Shown here: piece by piece, positions 1 through 10,885 of the stretch
Layout of the letters: every line of letters starts with the position of its first letter
Position numbering within the stretch: the first letter of the stretch is position 1
Origin: Musa acuminata AAA Group
Lineage: Eukaryota; Streptophyta; Magnoliopsida; Zingiberales; Musaceae
Length of the DNA stretch: 64,000 nt
Direction of reading: 5' to 3'
NCBI RefSeq assembly: GCF_036884655.1
Contig: NC_088356.1
Location: 18,801,501-18,865,500 of the forward strand
Program-made: the position numbers and the translations under genes
Notes under the pieces: generated by a model
What the model was told of the DNA's origin: nothing
Seen by the model: the letters and a program-made list of their open reading frames with translations, nothing else
The model's database searches: none

Positions 1-968
1 ACTTGCTCGGTGTTGGACTCCTCTTCTTCAGACGCGCTCGAATCATCCCATGTTGCTTTGAGCGCCTTCTTTTTTGTTGTTCTCTTTTTGGCTTGGGGAC
101 AATCACTCTTGTAGTGTCCCGGCTTTTTGCACTCATAGCAAATAACATGGTCTTTCTTGGGTTCAAGTTTACTTTTAGTGTCATTCTTAAACTTGTTTCT
201 TTTAATGAATTTTTTAAAATTTCTTGTTAGAAGTGCCAAGTCATCATCACAGTCCTCATCACTTGAGTTTTCTTTCAAGTGATCTTCCAAAGTTCTAAGT
301 GTCATATCCTTCCTGTTCTTTGGAAGGATGTCTTCTTGCTCTTCATGAGCTTTGCAAGTCATCTCGTAGGTCATTAATGACCCAATTAGTTCTTCAAGAG
401 GGAAGTTGTTTAGATCTTTTGCCTCTTGAATAGCAGTGACTTTAGGATCCCAACTCTTAGGAAGGGATCTTAGAATCTTATTTACGAGCTCAAAATCTGA
501 AAAACTTTTTCCGAGTCCTTTTAGACCGTTGACAACATCCATGAAACGGGTAAACATGTCGCCAATAGTCTCACTCGGTTTCATCCGAAAAAGTTCGAAA
601 GAGTGTAACAAAAGATTGATTTTTGACTCTTTCACTCTACTTGTGCCTTCATGAGTCACTTCGAGTGTGTGCCAAATATCAAATGCAGTTTCACAAATCG
701 AAACACGATTAAACTCGTTTTTATCAAGTGCACAAAATAAGGCATTCATAGCCTTTGCATTAAGAGCGAAAGCCTTCTTCTCCGAATCGTTCCAATCGAT
801 CATTGGAAGAGAAGACTTTGAAAAACCATTCTCGACAAGATTCCAGAGTTCAACGTCCATAGAAATAAGAAAGATCCTCATTCGGGTCTTCCAATAAGTG
901 TAGTCCGTCCCATTAAACATGGGTGGACGTGTAATGGAATGGCCCTCTTGGTTTCCGGCGTAAGCCAT
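1..968 (-). CDS. gag: Sirevirus S1 Gag, 5' part, open reading frame running off the window
   Basis: The minus strand is open without a stop from an ATG at 968 to the left edge, 322 codons. It begins MAYAGNQEGHSITRPP, the N-terminus style shared with the gags of S2 and S7. The UBN2-type Gag region covers roughly residues 20-230 and a CCHC zinc knuckle (CYECKKPGHYKSDC) lies near position 110-150. Gag would form the cytoplasmic particle and bind element RNA. The ATG is 36 bases inside the primer-binding site, where Sireviruses normally start. Unlike the gags of S2, S6 and S7, this part has no stop or frameshift, so S1 may be the least decayed Sirevirus here. Pol, if present, lies outside the window. 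Confidence 0.9.
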   Translation of the reverse strand, partial: MAYAGNQEGHSITRPPMFNGTDYTYWKTRMRIFLISMDVELWNLVENGFSKSSLPMIDWNDSEKKAFALNAKAMNALFCALDKNEFNRVSICETAFDIWHTLEVTHEGTSRVKESKINLLLHSFELFRMKPSETIGDMFTRFMDVVNGLKGLGKSFSDFELVNKILRSLPKSWDPKVTAIQEAKDLNNFPLEELIGSLMTYEMTCKAHEEQEDILPKNRKDMTLRTLEDHLKENSSDEDCDDDLALLTRNFKKFIKRNKFKNDTKSKLEPKKDHVICYECKKPGHYKSDCPQAKKRTTKKKALKATWDDSSASEEEESNTEQ

Positions 969-1004
969 CTCTCTTGGGTTTTAATCCGTTTGAGAGTTAA
1001 CCGG

Positions 1005-1016
1005 GCTCTGATACCA
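1005..1016 (-). promoter_or_regulatory. S1 primer-binding site (initiator Met tRNA type)
   Basis: Read on the minus strand this is TGGTATCAGAGC, two bases inside the end of the 5' LTR. It matches the 3' end of plant initiator methionine tRNA, the usual primer for copia and many gypsy elements. Confidence 0.9.
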
Positions 1017-1160
1017 ATTGTTAGGATCAAGAGCACTAAGAGGGGGGGGGGGGGTGAATTAGTGCAGCGGAAATCTTTTAGCGATTAAAAACGAAAGCTG
1101 CGTTCGTTCGATAAAAACTATTTTGATGCAAAAGCCGATTCTAAGATTACTTATGATTAA

Positions 1161-1353
1161 GTGCAGTTTACGTCTAAACACAGTTTGCGTCTAAGCGCAG
1201 TTTGCGTCTAAATGCAGTTTGCGTCTAAATGCAGATTGCGTCTAAGCTCAGATTGCGTCTAAGCGTAGTTTGCGTCTAAGCGCAGTTTGCGTCTAAGCGC
1301 AGTTTGCATCTAAACACAGTTTGCGTCAACGCGCAGTTTACGTGTAAGCTTAG
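1161..1353. repeat. 17-bp tandem array inside the S1 LTR
   Basis: Ten to eleven imperfect copies of CGTCTAAGCGCAGTTTG follow each other with a strict 17-bp period. It lies between the G tract and the TATA box, so downstream of transcription start. Other S LTRs in the window lack an array of this length. Confidence 0.9.
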
Positions 1354-1381
1354 ATTCGGAAAGATCTGAACTTAGACACAT

Positions 1382-1524
1382 GTTCGTAAAAGCGCAGAAG
1401 GCAGTTTGCAGTTATAAATGGAATCAAAACGTAAACATAAACTGCAAAGAAACTCGTTCGTAAAAGCGCAGAAGACAGTTTGCAGTTATAAATAGAATCA
1501 AATCGTAAATGTAAACTGCAATGT
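1382..1524. repeat. 74-bp direct duplication inside the S1 LTR
   Basis: A segment starting GTTCGTAAAAGCGCAGAAG occurs at 1382 and again at 1456 with a few substitutions. It contains the CAGTTTGCAGTTATAAAT motif twice and adds to the unusual length of this LTR. Confidence 0.85.
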
Positions 1525-2046
1525 AAAGATCGTATGAAAATACCGATTTACGTCTGATGCAGATTCGGAAAGATTAGAACTTAGAAACTTGTTTGTAAAA
1601 GCGCAGAGAGCAGTAGCTATATAGGAGGTTTGCAGTAATGATAAAGTGCTCAAAATAAAAGCAAACCAGAGATTTAGAGTGGTTCGGTCAGTCTTGACCT
1701 ACTCCACTTTTGGCTTCCTCCACCGACGAGGTCACCGACGTCAACTAGAGGCCTTCCTTCAATAGGTGAAGGCCAACTGCCCTTTTACAGTTTCACTCCT
1801 TTTGACGGGCTCAGGAGACAACCCTTACAGAATCTTTCTCTCCTCTCTTTACAACTCAAGACTTGAAGAACAGAAAGAGGAGAACTTTTGGACTTTACAC
1901 AAATTTGAGCTCTTAGAATCACAGAAAAGATCAAGAATTCGGTGTAGGTCTGTATCTTTTCAGTGCTGAATGGGTGGGGTATTTATAGGCCCCAACCCAG
2001 TTCAAATTTGGAGCTCAAAACGATCAAATCCCGGAATTCCGGGATC

Positions 2047-2398
2047 AGGCGGTTGCACCTCCTGACTGGGGCGGTTGCACCACCTGGCAGAGCTCGAAGA
2101 CTGAGCCTCTGGGCGGTGCTACCTCTGTCAGGGGCGGTTGCACCTCTCTGCTAGAGCTCGAAGACCGAGCTCAGGCGGTTGCACCGCCTGACTGGAGAGG
2201 TTGCACCGCTTGGCAGAGCTCGAAACTTGAGCTCTGGCGGTGCTACCTCCTAAGAGAGGAGGTTGCACCGCCCAGTCTCGCTCGGAGACTGAGCCCTGGG
2301 CGGTTGCACCTCTTGGCTGGGGTGGTTGCACCGCCCAGTCTCGCTGGGAGACATAGCTTGGGCGGTGCTACCTCCCTACCTGGGCGGTTGCACCTCCC
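2047..2398. repeat. GGCGGT/ACCGCC palindrome array in the S1 LTR
   Basis: About ten degenerate copies of GGCGGTTGCACCGCC-like units are separated by 15-40 bp spacers, some with TAGAGCTCGAAGACTGAGC. The array is upstream of the TATA box in LTR orientation. The same type of array occurs at the same place in every S LTR with this region. Confidence 0.85.
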
Positions 2399-2926
2399 AC
2401 AGCAACCTGGGTCCGAATGGGTTGAACCATTCGACCCAATTTGAGTTCTTCAGGGGCCCAATTGCCCCAGGATTAAGCTAATGGGATCACCTCCCATTTC
2501 TAACTTAATCAAAGTGCTAACTACGATTATTTCCTAAGACATATTCTACAGCTTGCTTCGGTGCGTCACTCGCTTCTTCCGGCGAGTTTCCGGCGAACTT
2601 CCATCGATCATCCAATGAACCCTCGGTGATGCTCCTGCGGACTTCCGGCAAACTCCTGGACTGCGACGATCCACTTGGCAAGTTCCGACGAGCTCCTTTG
2701 GCAAGCTTCTGGACTTCTCGGATTTGTTCCCGCAGAACCTCCGACGACTGTCCGAACTTCTGTCGAGCTCTTGAACTCCCAACGTGATCATTGTCATGAC
2801 TCCGGCACAACTCCTGCTGCATGTCTTACTTTCATCATAGTTAATCCTGCACACTTATCTCAACACATGCATTAGACAACAAATGACAATTGACTTCATC
2901 ATCAAAATCCGAGATTCAATAGATCG

Positions 2927-4466
2927 GACTCAAGGGAGGGCTGACCCGTGGAATGGTGGGCGCGAGGGCTACCATCGACATAATGCAAAAACGAGGAGCG
3001 GAGCAACTTGGGTGTAACTTGGCGAAGTACCCAAGCCTCATGAAGAGAGCCAGCATAGAAGTTGGAACATGGAGCGGAGGCATAGTGCTTTCCTTAGACA
3101 GAGGTTAAGGACATGAACTCTTGTAGAGGCAAGGGTAGAATCATGTTGTTCCATGGGTCATTCATTCTATTAGAGAGGACTCATCTTGCATGGTGCCAAA
3201 GATGAAGGGAGTTTCTGGGCACATGCACCTTATCTCGGAGGAGCATTTGATGGAGGAACTAAGGCGACTCAATTTGCGGAGGCGAAGATGGGTTCAAAAG
3301 GCCTTAGCACGGGGCAAGAGGACACAGAGGCGGGTACTCTTGAAGAATATGCCACAGTATTACCATTCAAGTTGCCATGAAGGAAGCGGTGCGCAGCGGA
3401 GATTGTGCTGGTCGGGGCAGAGGCCCAGGATCCAGACAATGGTGCACAAATTATAGTAAAGTCGGTGGACTTCGGGAGCTACTAGGCGACGGACTGTCCT
3501 AGAGTGGTGCTTCATCTAGGTGTGACCCAAGAGTGGGTGGATGAAGGTCGATTGCCAAAGGAGCAAACAAAATCGAAGGTGGAAGAGACCCTGCGATGTA
3601 TTGGCAGAGGCCACACATGGAGGGTTCACAATTCGAGTTTATTCCATAAGGATCAGAATGCAATGGAGATGTCACCAGGAGGCGACATGGTGCAGCAGAT
3701 CGTGGTGGAACAGTTCGTGGCAATGCGATACACACGACATAGTCCCGTGAGGGACTAGATCATATGGAGGTATGATCGGGAGCTACTGGAAGCTCCACTT
3801 CGGTGAACAATACGACGACAAGAAGGGCTATGGATTCAAGGAGTGAAGGCCATGGTACCGTAGAGGCGGGTCTTCCGTGCGTGCATCGAATTTTACATCG
3901 GATGAAAGCCTTGGTCATCAACATATGGGGGCTGGGTTCCACCAAGGGAAAAGTTTGAATGCAAGTACCAGTGAGTCCCATGGGAGGGACTTGATCATGC
4001 AAAGGCATGATTGAAGCAGCTGGAGAGTTGGAATGCTCCAGAGCTCATATTCGCTTAAGGGGGCCCGGCAAATCAGAGGACTAGGCCGAGTAAGCGAACG
4101 TTGCTACCAAGGAAGCTAAGGAGAATAGAATCGGTGCAAACCCTACAACGTGATGGCAGAGGCCATGCATGGGAGTTGCAGTCTGTCTTTCCATCGACCA
4201 AACGGACTGCTTGGAGAATACAGAGGTGTTGAAGCAAGGGTCGAGAGGGGCGAGGAAGCAACGACGAGTCCAGAGGGACTTAGCTACCCAAAATCAAGCA
4301 TCAGTTAGAATGGAGGTGGACTCAGAGGAGTGCCATAGAGGCATATCTACTGATTGTGAAGAAAAAGGATGCAAATACAAGGCGACGGATAGTAGGACCA
4401 TGGGCATGGCAGCACCATGGTACCGCAGAGGCGGGACTTCCGTGAAAGTCATTGATCCCTTGCTCT
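2927..4466 (+). other. Noncoding internal region of element L, left segment
   Basis: There is no gene in this stretch. It is purine-rich, with repeated wording such as CATGGTACCG(T/C)AGAGGCGGG(T/A)CTTCCGTG near 3850 and 4420, so it has an internal duplication. Open frames up to about 115 codons show no recognised motif and overlap on both strands. Confidence 0.65.
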
Positions 4467-5778
4467 CATGGTGTAACATCCCCCATTTAGTAAAAGATTT
4501 GTTTGTAAAAAAATAAGGATTATTTAATAATTATTCTATATTAAATGATTAAATATTTATGGCTAGGGACCTAAGAGTAAATATTAGAAGTTTGATATAA
4601 TTTATTTAAGATTCAGATTTAAGTTAAAAAAATAAAAAATTAGTGGACATATGTCACTAGCTAACCTAATGGTGCCACCTAAATTTGCTCTAAGGATGAC
4701 ACCTAGCATTTTTCATGCATGCTTGCCACCTTGAAACTTTGCAACTCTTGTGTTAACCAAAAGTAATTAAATAAGAGATTAAAGGAGAAACTAAATGTAA
4801 CCTTCAGATGCTGCATCCAACGTGAGTTTAAGAAGAGAAGAGAAGGGAAGAAGAAGAAGAAGAGGAATTGAAGAAGAAGAAGGGACTGAAATTTCTGACC
4901 TTCTGTTACTAAATTGCTCATAACTCTCTAGAGAAAATTCTGAATTATACAAAGCTTAGTTCTTTGGAAACTAGATTCGCATAACTTTCTTTTGACACCT
5001 AGTTGGAAATTTTGAAGTATGTTTGCCTTCTGAAACTTCTGTTTAAATCGATTCTATCAAGTCAACAAAACAGGGATGATCAATTCTGACCTTCCTTTAC
5101 TCTATTTGTTGTAACTTCCTGTTAAGAACTCAAAAAATTATAAATCTGAGTTCATCTGAAAATAGATTGAAACAGCTTTCCAATGACACCTATTTTTAGT
5201 GATTTGGAGCATGCTTGGTCACTCAAACAATTCAGAAAATGTACCATTCAAATTCTGTCATAATTGAAAACTTTATTGGGTTTTGCCTATTCAATTTTCA
5301 TCCTATTGGAAATATGATTTTTGTTAAATTCTTCTTCAATTGAGCTTTATATTAGTCCTTTGAAGTTCTTGTATTGTTCATCTTGAAATTATTTTATATC
5401 TGAAATTTATTATGTAATGCTTTGTTTGCATTTCCTTGTTTGATAAAAGGCACATGCATATCTTCGTTGTTCCGCATGTGCTTCTGATATGTGTCAATGT
5501 TATTGTTCATACTACCCTTTTTATACTCTGGTGTCTTGTGGGATATTGTGAACCTTTGCCAGAAATGGTAAAGGGAGTTATGCTTAGAGCCCGCGATTGC
5601 TCTGCCGGCCCCATTGACTTCACTCGGACGTGGGTGGATGGAGCTCCCAGACGTGGGAGACTTATACTTGGTGGTCATCCAGAAATGGATGGACCATATT
5701 ATGTTATGATCCCACTTCACCTTCTATATGTTTGATATAAAATTCAGAGCCGACCTAGCACTTGGGCAGGGTGAGAGG

Positions 5779-6448
5779 TGACACGGGAGTGTCTAACTTA
5801 CTACAATCTGATTATATGAGCCTTGATTATGATCTAGTATCTTTTTCAGTCAATAATGATGCCTCATAATCTTTATCTCAGCACATTAAAAAATGACAGC
5901 TCATCAGCATATTCTCTGCACAAAGTTAAAGCTGTTTCAAGGTGCTTTTCTTCAAGACAAAGGAATGCATTAAAGAAGTTGGTTGGCAGCTGTGAACATT
6001 TCTTCATTACCAAGGAGTGCATTAAAATAGTTGGTTAGAAGCTGTAAACACTTAATTTCGAAATTCCCTATGCATGAAGGGTTGTTTCATGCACTAGTAT
6101 TTATTTTGGTGTTTAGGACTTAGAAAGGACTTTAGAAACTGATAATATCTGGGCAGAAGCTCTTGGAGAACCCCTTAAACTCTGTATCTCTTGGATGCGT
6201 CCTTGAGTGGTGAGTCTTTTATTTTCTAGTTCTGTATCCTCGTTTAATTTCCGTTGGGTGGTGAACTTTCTGTATCCCATTGCGATTTTAAACTTGGTGG
6301 TGAGCTACTTTTCATTTTTATCTACGCTACTTCGTTAGTGCTTCTGGTATCAGTTCTTCCTTGTCTACTGTGACATTTTCTATCTGAACAAATTTTCCAT
6401 CGGTGTTATTTGGAAATCCATTCTGCATTTTTACCCTCCCCGGTATCA
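5779..6448 (+). repeat. F 5' LTR
   Basis: It starts TGACACGGGAG and ends CCCCGGTATCA, 670 bp. Compared with the 3' LTR I see C/T, G/A, A/G and G/A at four sites and no indel. Confidence 0.93.
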
Positions 6449-6451
6449 GTT

Positions 6452-6463
6452 TGGTATCAGAGC
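6452..6463 (+). promoter_or_regulatory. F primer-binding site
   Basis: TGGTATCAGAGC lies three bases after the 5' LTR, the usual initiator Met tRNA site. Confidence 0.9.
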
Positions 6464-6478
6464 TAAAGGCTAGAGATC

Positions 6479-7324
6479 ATGGCAAGGCGGAATGGAAAAG
6501 GTGTAGTTGGTGAAGGTAGCGACCATGGAGATGACGCTGAGTCGTTGAGGCTGCAGCTACAAAAATTGCTGCATAGCCTACAAGAAAAAAATGAGATAAT
6601 CGATGAACTTCAAAGTAGACATAACAAACATGAAAATGAAGCTTGAGAGTTTACTTCTGGTGATGATACACTTCTTCCAAGGGAGTCAAGAAGATGTCGG
6701 AGAAGAAATGAAGTCCAAGACGAGTGGCAGAATAAATATAATCCCAGATTTGATATTCCAGAATTTGAAGGGAAAATAAATGTTGATGACTTTATCGATT
6801 GGCTTAATACAGTAGAAAGAATCTTCGATTTTCATGAACCACCAGAACAAAAGAAGGTCAAACTTGTGGCACTCAAACTCAGGCGGAATGCATCTTTTTG
6901 GTGGGAAAATCTGAAGAAACAAAGAGAACGTGAGGGGAAGAGTAAGATCGTTACATGGGAGAAAATGAAAAGGGAGCTAAAGAGAAAATATTTACCTGAT
7001 AATTATAGACAAGAGATCTTTCTCAAAATATATGATTTCAAGCAAAAAGATCTTAGTGTGGAGGAGTACACTGCAGAATTTGATAATTTGATGTTAAAAG
7101 GAGAGCTTGCAGAACCGGAAGAGCAAACAATTGTAAGATATTTAGGAGGTCTGAAGTATGAGATTGCTAAAGTTGTTTAGCTACAGCCATATTGGTCTTT
7201 AAATGATGTGAGCAAGCTGGCATTAAAAGTTGAAAAGCAATAGAAGTTTGAAAAGAGTTTTCGGTATAGCTCAAAAGAAGGCTACACAAAAGGAGGAAGT
7301 TCCAAGCCTACTGTCCAAAGCAAG
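6479..7324 (+). pseudogene. gag: F gag, N-terminal and capsid part, three in-frame stops
   Basis: The frame starts with ATG at 6479, 16 bases after the primer site. It encodes a basic, coiled-coil-like N-terminus, then a retrotransposon Gag domain recognisable by PRFDIPEFEGKINVDDFIDW and by WW...TWEKMKRELKRKYLP. The frame is broken at TGA 6644, TAG 7178 and TAG 7241 with no frameshift. The first two fit CGA and CAG codons changed by C-to-T transitions. This part would form the particle shell. Confidence 0.88.
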
Positions 7325-8008
7325 GTGATATCAAAGGTGCAAGAAAAGGATGAAGAGTCTGCTGGCAACAAAAAAACACCTAATTCTTCTACCCCAAGTG
7401 GCCGAAAATGCTTCAAATGTCATGGTTTTGGGCATATTGCTTCGGATTGTCCAAATAGGAGGATTGTAACTTTGGTTGAAGATCATAGTGATGGAGGCGA
7501 AGATGAAGCTGACGATGAACCAAAATACGATGATGATGAGGAAGAGATTACTTATGCTGATCATGGTTTGTCTATTGTATTGCAACGTAGTTTACAAGTG
7601 TCATATGTAGCCGACGATGAAAGTTGGGTGAGAAAAAATGTGTTTCACACTAAATGCACTTCGCTTGGCAAAGTATGCTTGGTGATCATCGACAGTGGCA
7701 GTTTTGAGAACGTGGTTTCTTTGGAGATGGTGCAGAAGCTGAAGTTGGATACGATCCCTTATCCACATCCATACCAATTATGTTGGTTGCAAAAAGGAAA
7801 TGACATCAAGGTAACTAAAAGATGTTTAGTTTCATTTTCTATTGGCAAGTATTATAAAGATAAAGTGTGGTGTGATGTTGCCCCTATGGATGCTTGTCAT
7901 TTACTATTGGGAAGACCTTGGCATTATGATAGAAGAGTGTTGTATGATGGTTATAAACATACTTATTCTTTTAAAGTGAATGAAAAGAAGATTATCTTAG
8001 CTCCATAA
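7325..8008 (+). pseudogene. gag-pro: F gag end and protease: zinc knuckle and aspartic protease
   Basis: This 227-codon open segment is in frame with the gag above. A CCHC knuckle (CFKCHGFGHIASDC) lies at 7409-7450, followed by an acidic stretch. A retroviral-type aspartic protease follows with its catalytic triplet DSG at 7691-7699 and the later LLLGRPW motif. The segment ends at TAA 8006, after which the same frame continues into RT, so the stop is probably a mutated CAA. Confidence 0.88.
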
Positions 8009-10132
8009 CAACCTTCCGAAATCAGTGCGCCAAAGAAGGAAGTTAGTGCTTTTATTTCTTATAGAGAATGCAGATATGAATTGGACAAGGGCGATCATGT
8101 TTTGGCCCTAATGGTAGTAGAGGAGAACGAACAGCATAAGGAGACACCGAAAATCATGCAACCAATCCTAGAAGAATTTCAAGATGTTATACCGGAAGAG
8201 ATTCCACATGGCCTTCCACCTTTGAGAGACATTCAACATCACATTGATCTTATTCCGGGGGTTGTTCTACCTAATAAGGCTGCGTACAGAATGAGTCCTA
8301 AAGAACATGAAGAACTTCAAAGGCAAGTTGATGAATTAGTGAAAAAGGGGTTAATTCGGGAGAGCATGAGTCCCTGTGCAGTTCCAGCCTTGTTGGTGCC
8401 TAAGAAAGATGGTTCTTGGAGAATGTGCGTGGACAGTCGCACCATCAACAAAATCACAGTGGACTATCGCTTTCCTATTCCAAGGTTAGATGACTTACTT
8501 GATCAATTGTGTGGTGCTTGTATTTTCTCAAAAATTGATTTGAGGAGTGGCTATCACCAAATAAGAATGAGGCCCGGAGATGAGTGGAAAACAGCGTTTA
8601 AAACTAGAGAAGGCTTATATGAATGGTTGGTTATGCCATTTGGACTATCTAATGCTCCTAGCACATTCATGAGATTTATGAATCACATACTTAAGCCATT
8701 CATTGGAATATTTGTTGTTGTTTATTTTGACGATATATTAGTGTACAGCAAGAGTGAAGAAGAGCATATGAGTCATCTGAAAGAAATCTTTCTTATTTTG
8801 AGGCAGCAAAAACTTTATGCTAATCTAAACAAATGTGATTTCTTTACTTCTAGTGTGGTGTTTTTGGGGTATGTTGTTTCAAAAGATGGAATCATGATGG
8901 ATCAAAGTAAGGTGGAAGCTATTCTCAATTGGCCAACACCTGCTTCATTACATGATGTGAGGAGTTTCCATGGCTTAACATCTTTTTATAGAAGATTCAT
9001 CAAGAGTTTCAGCTCTATTGTCGCTCCAATCACCGAATGTCTGAAATGTGACAAATTCAAATGGACTAGTGAGGCTAACGATGCTTTTGAGCTTTTGAAA
9101 AGAAAGGTTACTGAGGCTCCTATCTTAGTTCTACCAAATTTTGATAATGTGTTTGAAGTTGAATGTGATGCATCTAATGTGGGAATTGGTGCTGTTTTGA
9201 GTCAAGATGGAAGGCCCATTGCATTTTTTAGTGAAAAGCTGAATGATACAAGAAAGAAATACTCTACTTATGATAAGGAGTTTTATGCGATTTATCGAGC
9301 TTTGTCTCATTGGAGTCAATATCTTCTCGCCAAGCCATTTGTTCTATATTTTGATCACGAGGCATTAAAGTTCATTAATCATCAGCACAAGCTAAACAAG
9401 AGGCATGCAGCTTGGGTGGAGTTCTTACAATCTTACAACTTTACAATCAAGCACAAATCTGGTGTTCAAAATGTAGTTGCTGACGCATTGAGCAGAAAGC
9501 ATTCTTTATTATCAGCAATGGAAGTCAAAGTGGTTGGATTTGAAACATTCAAAGATCTATATGAGAATGATGTGGATTTTGGCTCGATATGGCAGAATTA
9601 CAAATCAGGTTCCTTTCAACAATTTTCGATCTTTGATGGTTTTCTTTTTCGAGCTAATGCTTTATGTGTTCCAACTTGTTCTTTGAGACAAGTAATTCTA
9701 ACTAAAGCTCATGGTGGTGTTTTGGGAGGACATTTCGGTAGGGACAAGACTCTAGCTCTTGTTCAATCAAATTTCTACTGGCCTAAAATGTTCAGAGATG
9801 TGGATAGACATGTGAAGCAATGCCGATTATGTCATTTGGCAAAAACAAGAAGTCAAAATTCTGGGTTGTACACTCCATTGCCAGTGCCAAATGCTCCATG
9901 GGAGGATGTGAGTCTTGATTTCGTTTTGGGACTGCCAAGAACTCAAAGGAACAAGGATTCTATCATGGTTGTTGTTGATAGATTTTCAAAAATGTCTCAC
10001 TTTGTTCCATGCAATAAATCAAATGATGCATCTCATATTGCTGATTTATATTTTAAGGAGATTGTTAAATTGCATGGTATTCCAAGAACTATGGTGTCTG
10101 ATCGAGATTCAAAATTTGTTAGTCATTTTTAG
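8009..10132 (+). pseudogene. pol: F pol: reverse transcriptase, RNase H and integrase N-terminus
   Basis: The frame is open from 8081 for 683 codons and is continuous with the protease frame upstream. RT shows [12 protein letters not shown] and the catalytic box [10 protein letters not shown], with its aspartates at 8729-8734. RNase H starts near [18 protein letters not shown] (about 9150) and keeps D, E and D motifs. Integrase has the HHCC finger (about 9700-9840) and two catalytic aspartates, in SLDFVLG and SDRDSKF. The frame stops at TAG 10130, where a TGG codon is expected. YFDD in place of the more common YADD or YVDD is a normal variant. Confidence 0.93.
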
Positions 10133-10885
10133 AGAACTCTTTGGAGGAAGCTGGGTACTTCTTTGAATTTCAGTAGCTCGCATCATCCACAAACCGATGG
10201 GCAAACTGAGGTAACAAACCGAAGCTTGGGAAATTTACTTAGAAGCTATGTTGGCAAGAATATTAAGCAATGGGATGTCATTCTTCCACAAATTGAGTTT
10301 GCTTACAATCGTTCTATGCATCATAGTATTGGTAAGAGTCCTTTTGAGGTAGTTTATGGTGCTAATCCTGCTGGTCCTTTGGACTTAATCCCTCACTCTA
10401 TAACAAAGCAATTTAGTGGAGATGCTGATGAAAGAGCTAAGCAGATAAAGAAGCTGCATGAGGGTGTGAAAGCAACCATTGAGAAGCAAAATGAGAGGTA
10501 CATGCATGCTGCCAACAAACACAGAAAACATGTGGAGTTTAATGTAGGTGATTTGGTCTGGATTCATCTAAGGAAGGAGAGGTTTCCACCGGGCAAATTT
10601 GGAAAATTGAAACCAAAGGCTGATGGTCCATTCAAGGTGCTTAAGAGAATTGGCAGAAATGCTTATGAGATAGAGCTACCTGAAGATTACGGAGTATCCC
10701 CAACATTTAATGTGGCTGATTTGAGTCCTTTTTATAATCATGTTGATGAATCAAACGAAGACTTGAGGACAAGTCTCATTCAACCGGGGGAGATTGACAC
10801 GGGAGTGTCTAACTTACTACAATCTGATTATATGAGCCTTGATTATGATCTAGTATCTTTTTCAGTCAATAATGATGCCTCATAA
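10133..10885 (+). pseudogene. pol: F integrase C-terminal part, running into the 3' LTR
   Basis: In frame with the pol segment above, this contains the catalytic glutamate region (HHPQTDGQTEVTNR) and the GPFKV...FNVADLSPF integrase tail. The frame goes on 88 bases past the LTR boundary at 10795 to TAA 10883. I see no classical chromodomain; the tail after FNVADLSPF is short. Overlap of coding sequence with the 3' LTR is known from CRM elements. Confidence 0.85.
10785..10793 (+). promoter_or_regulatory. F polypurine tract
   Basis: The GGGGGAGA run directly before the 3' LTR is the usual second-strand primer. Here it also codes for integrase residues. Confidence 0.75.

Larger units (their letters stand above)
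1019..2921 (-). repeat. S1 5' LTR (Sirevirus subfamily 1, 1.9 kb)
   Basis: The LTR reads TATTGAATCTCGG at its start (TG mutated to TA) and GATCCTAACA at its end, matching the ends of the other S LTRs. A TATA box (CTATAAAT) lies at 1981-1988 on the minus strand. It contains a G tract at 1042-1054, a 17-bp tandem array, a 74-bp duplication and a palindrome array. It is longer than S2-type LTRs (about 1.2 kb) because of these repeats. The presumed target duplication on the right is GATCG (2922-2926); its partner is outside the window. Confidence 0.9.

Noticed and set aside
1161..1353. Regular short repeats considered as a CRISPR array
   Set aside because: The units are contiguous with no spacers and lie inside an LTR of a plant element.
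3186..4516. ORFs of 61-115 codons in element L
   Set aside because: No motif, no similarity to known domains, overlapping on both strands; L looks noncoding.
5856..6038. Identical 60-codon ORF at 5856 and 10872
   Set aside because: It lies in the two F LTRs and is repeated only because the LTRs are; no motif.
6479..10885. Possible integrated pararetrovirus
   Set aside because: LTRs, integrase and target duplication are present; this is a gypsy retrotransposon.
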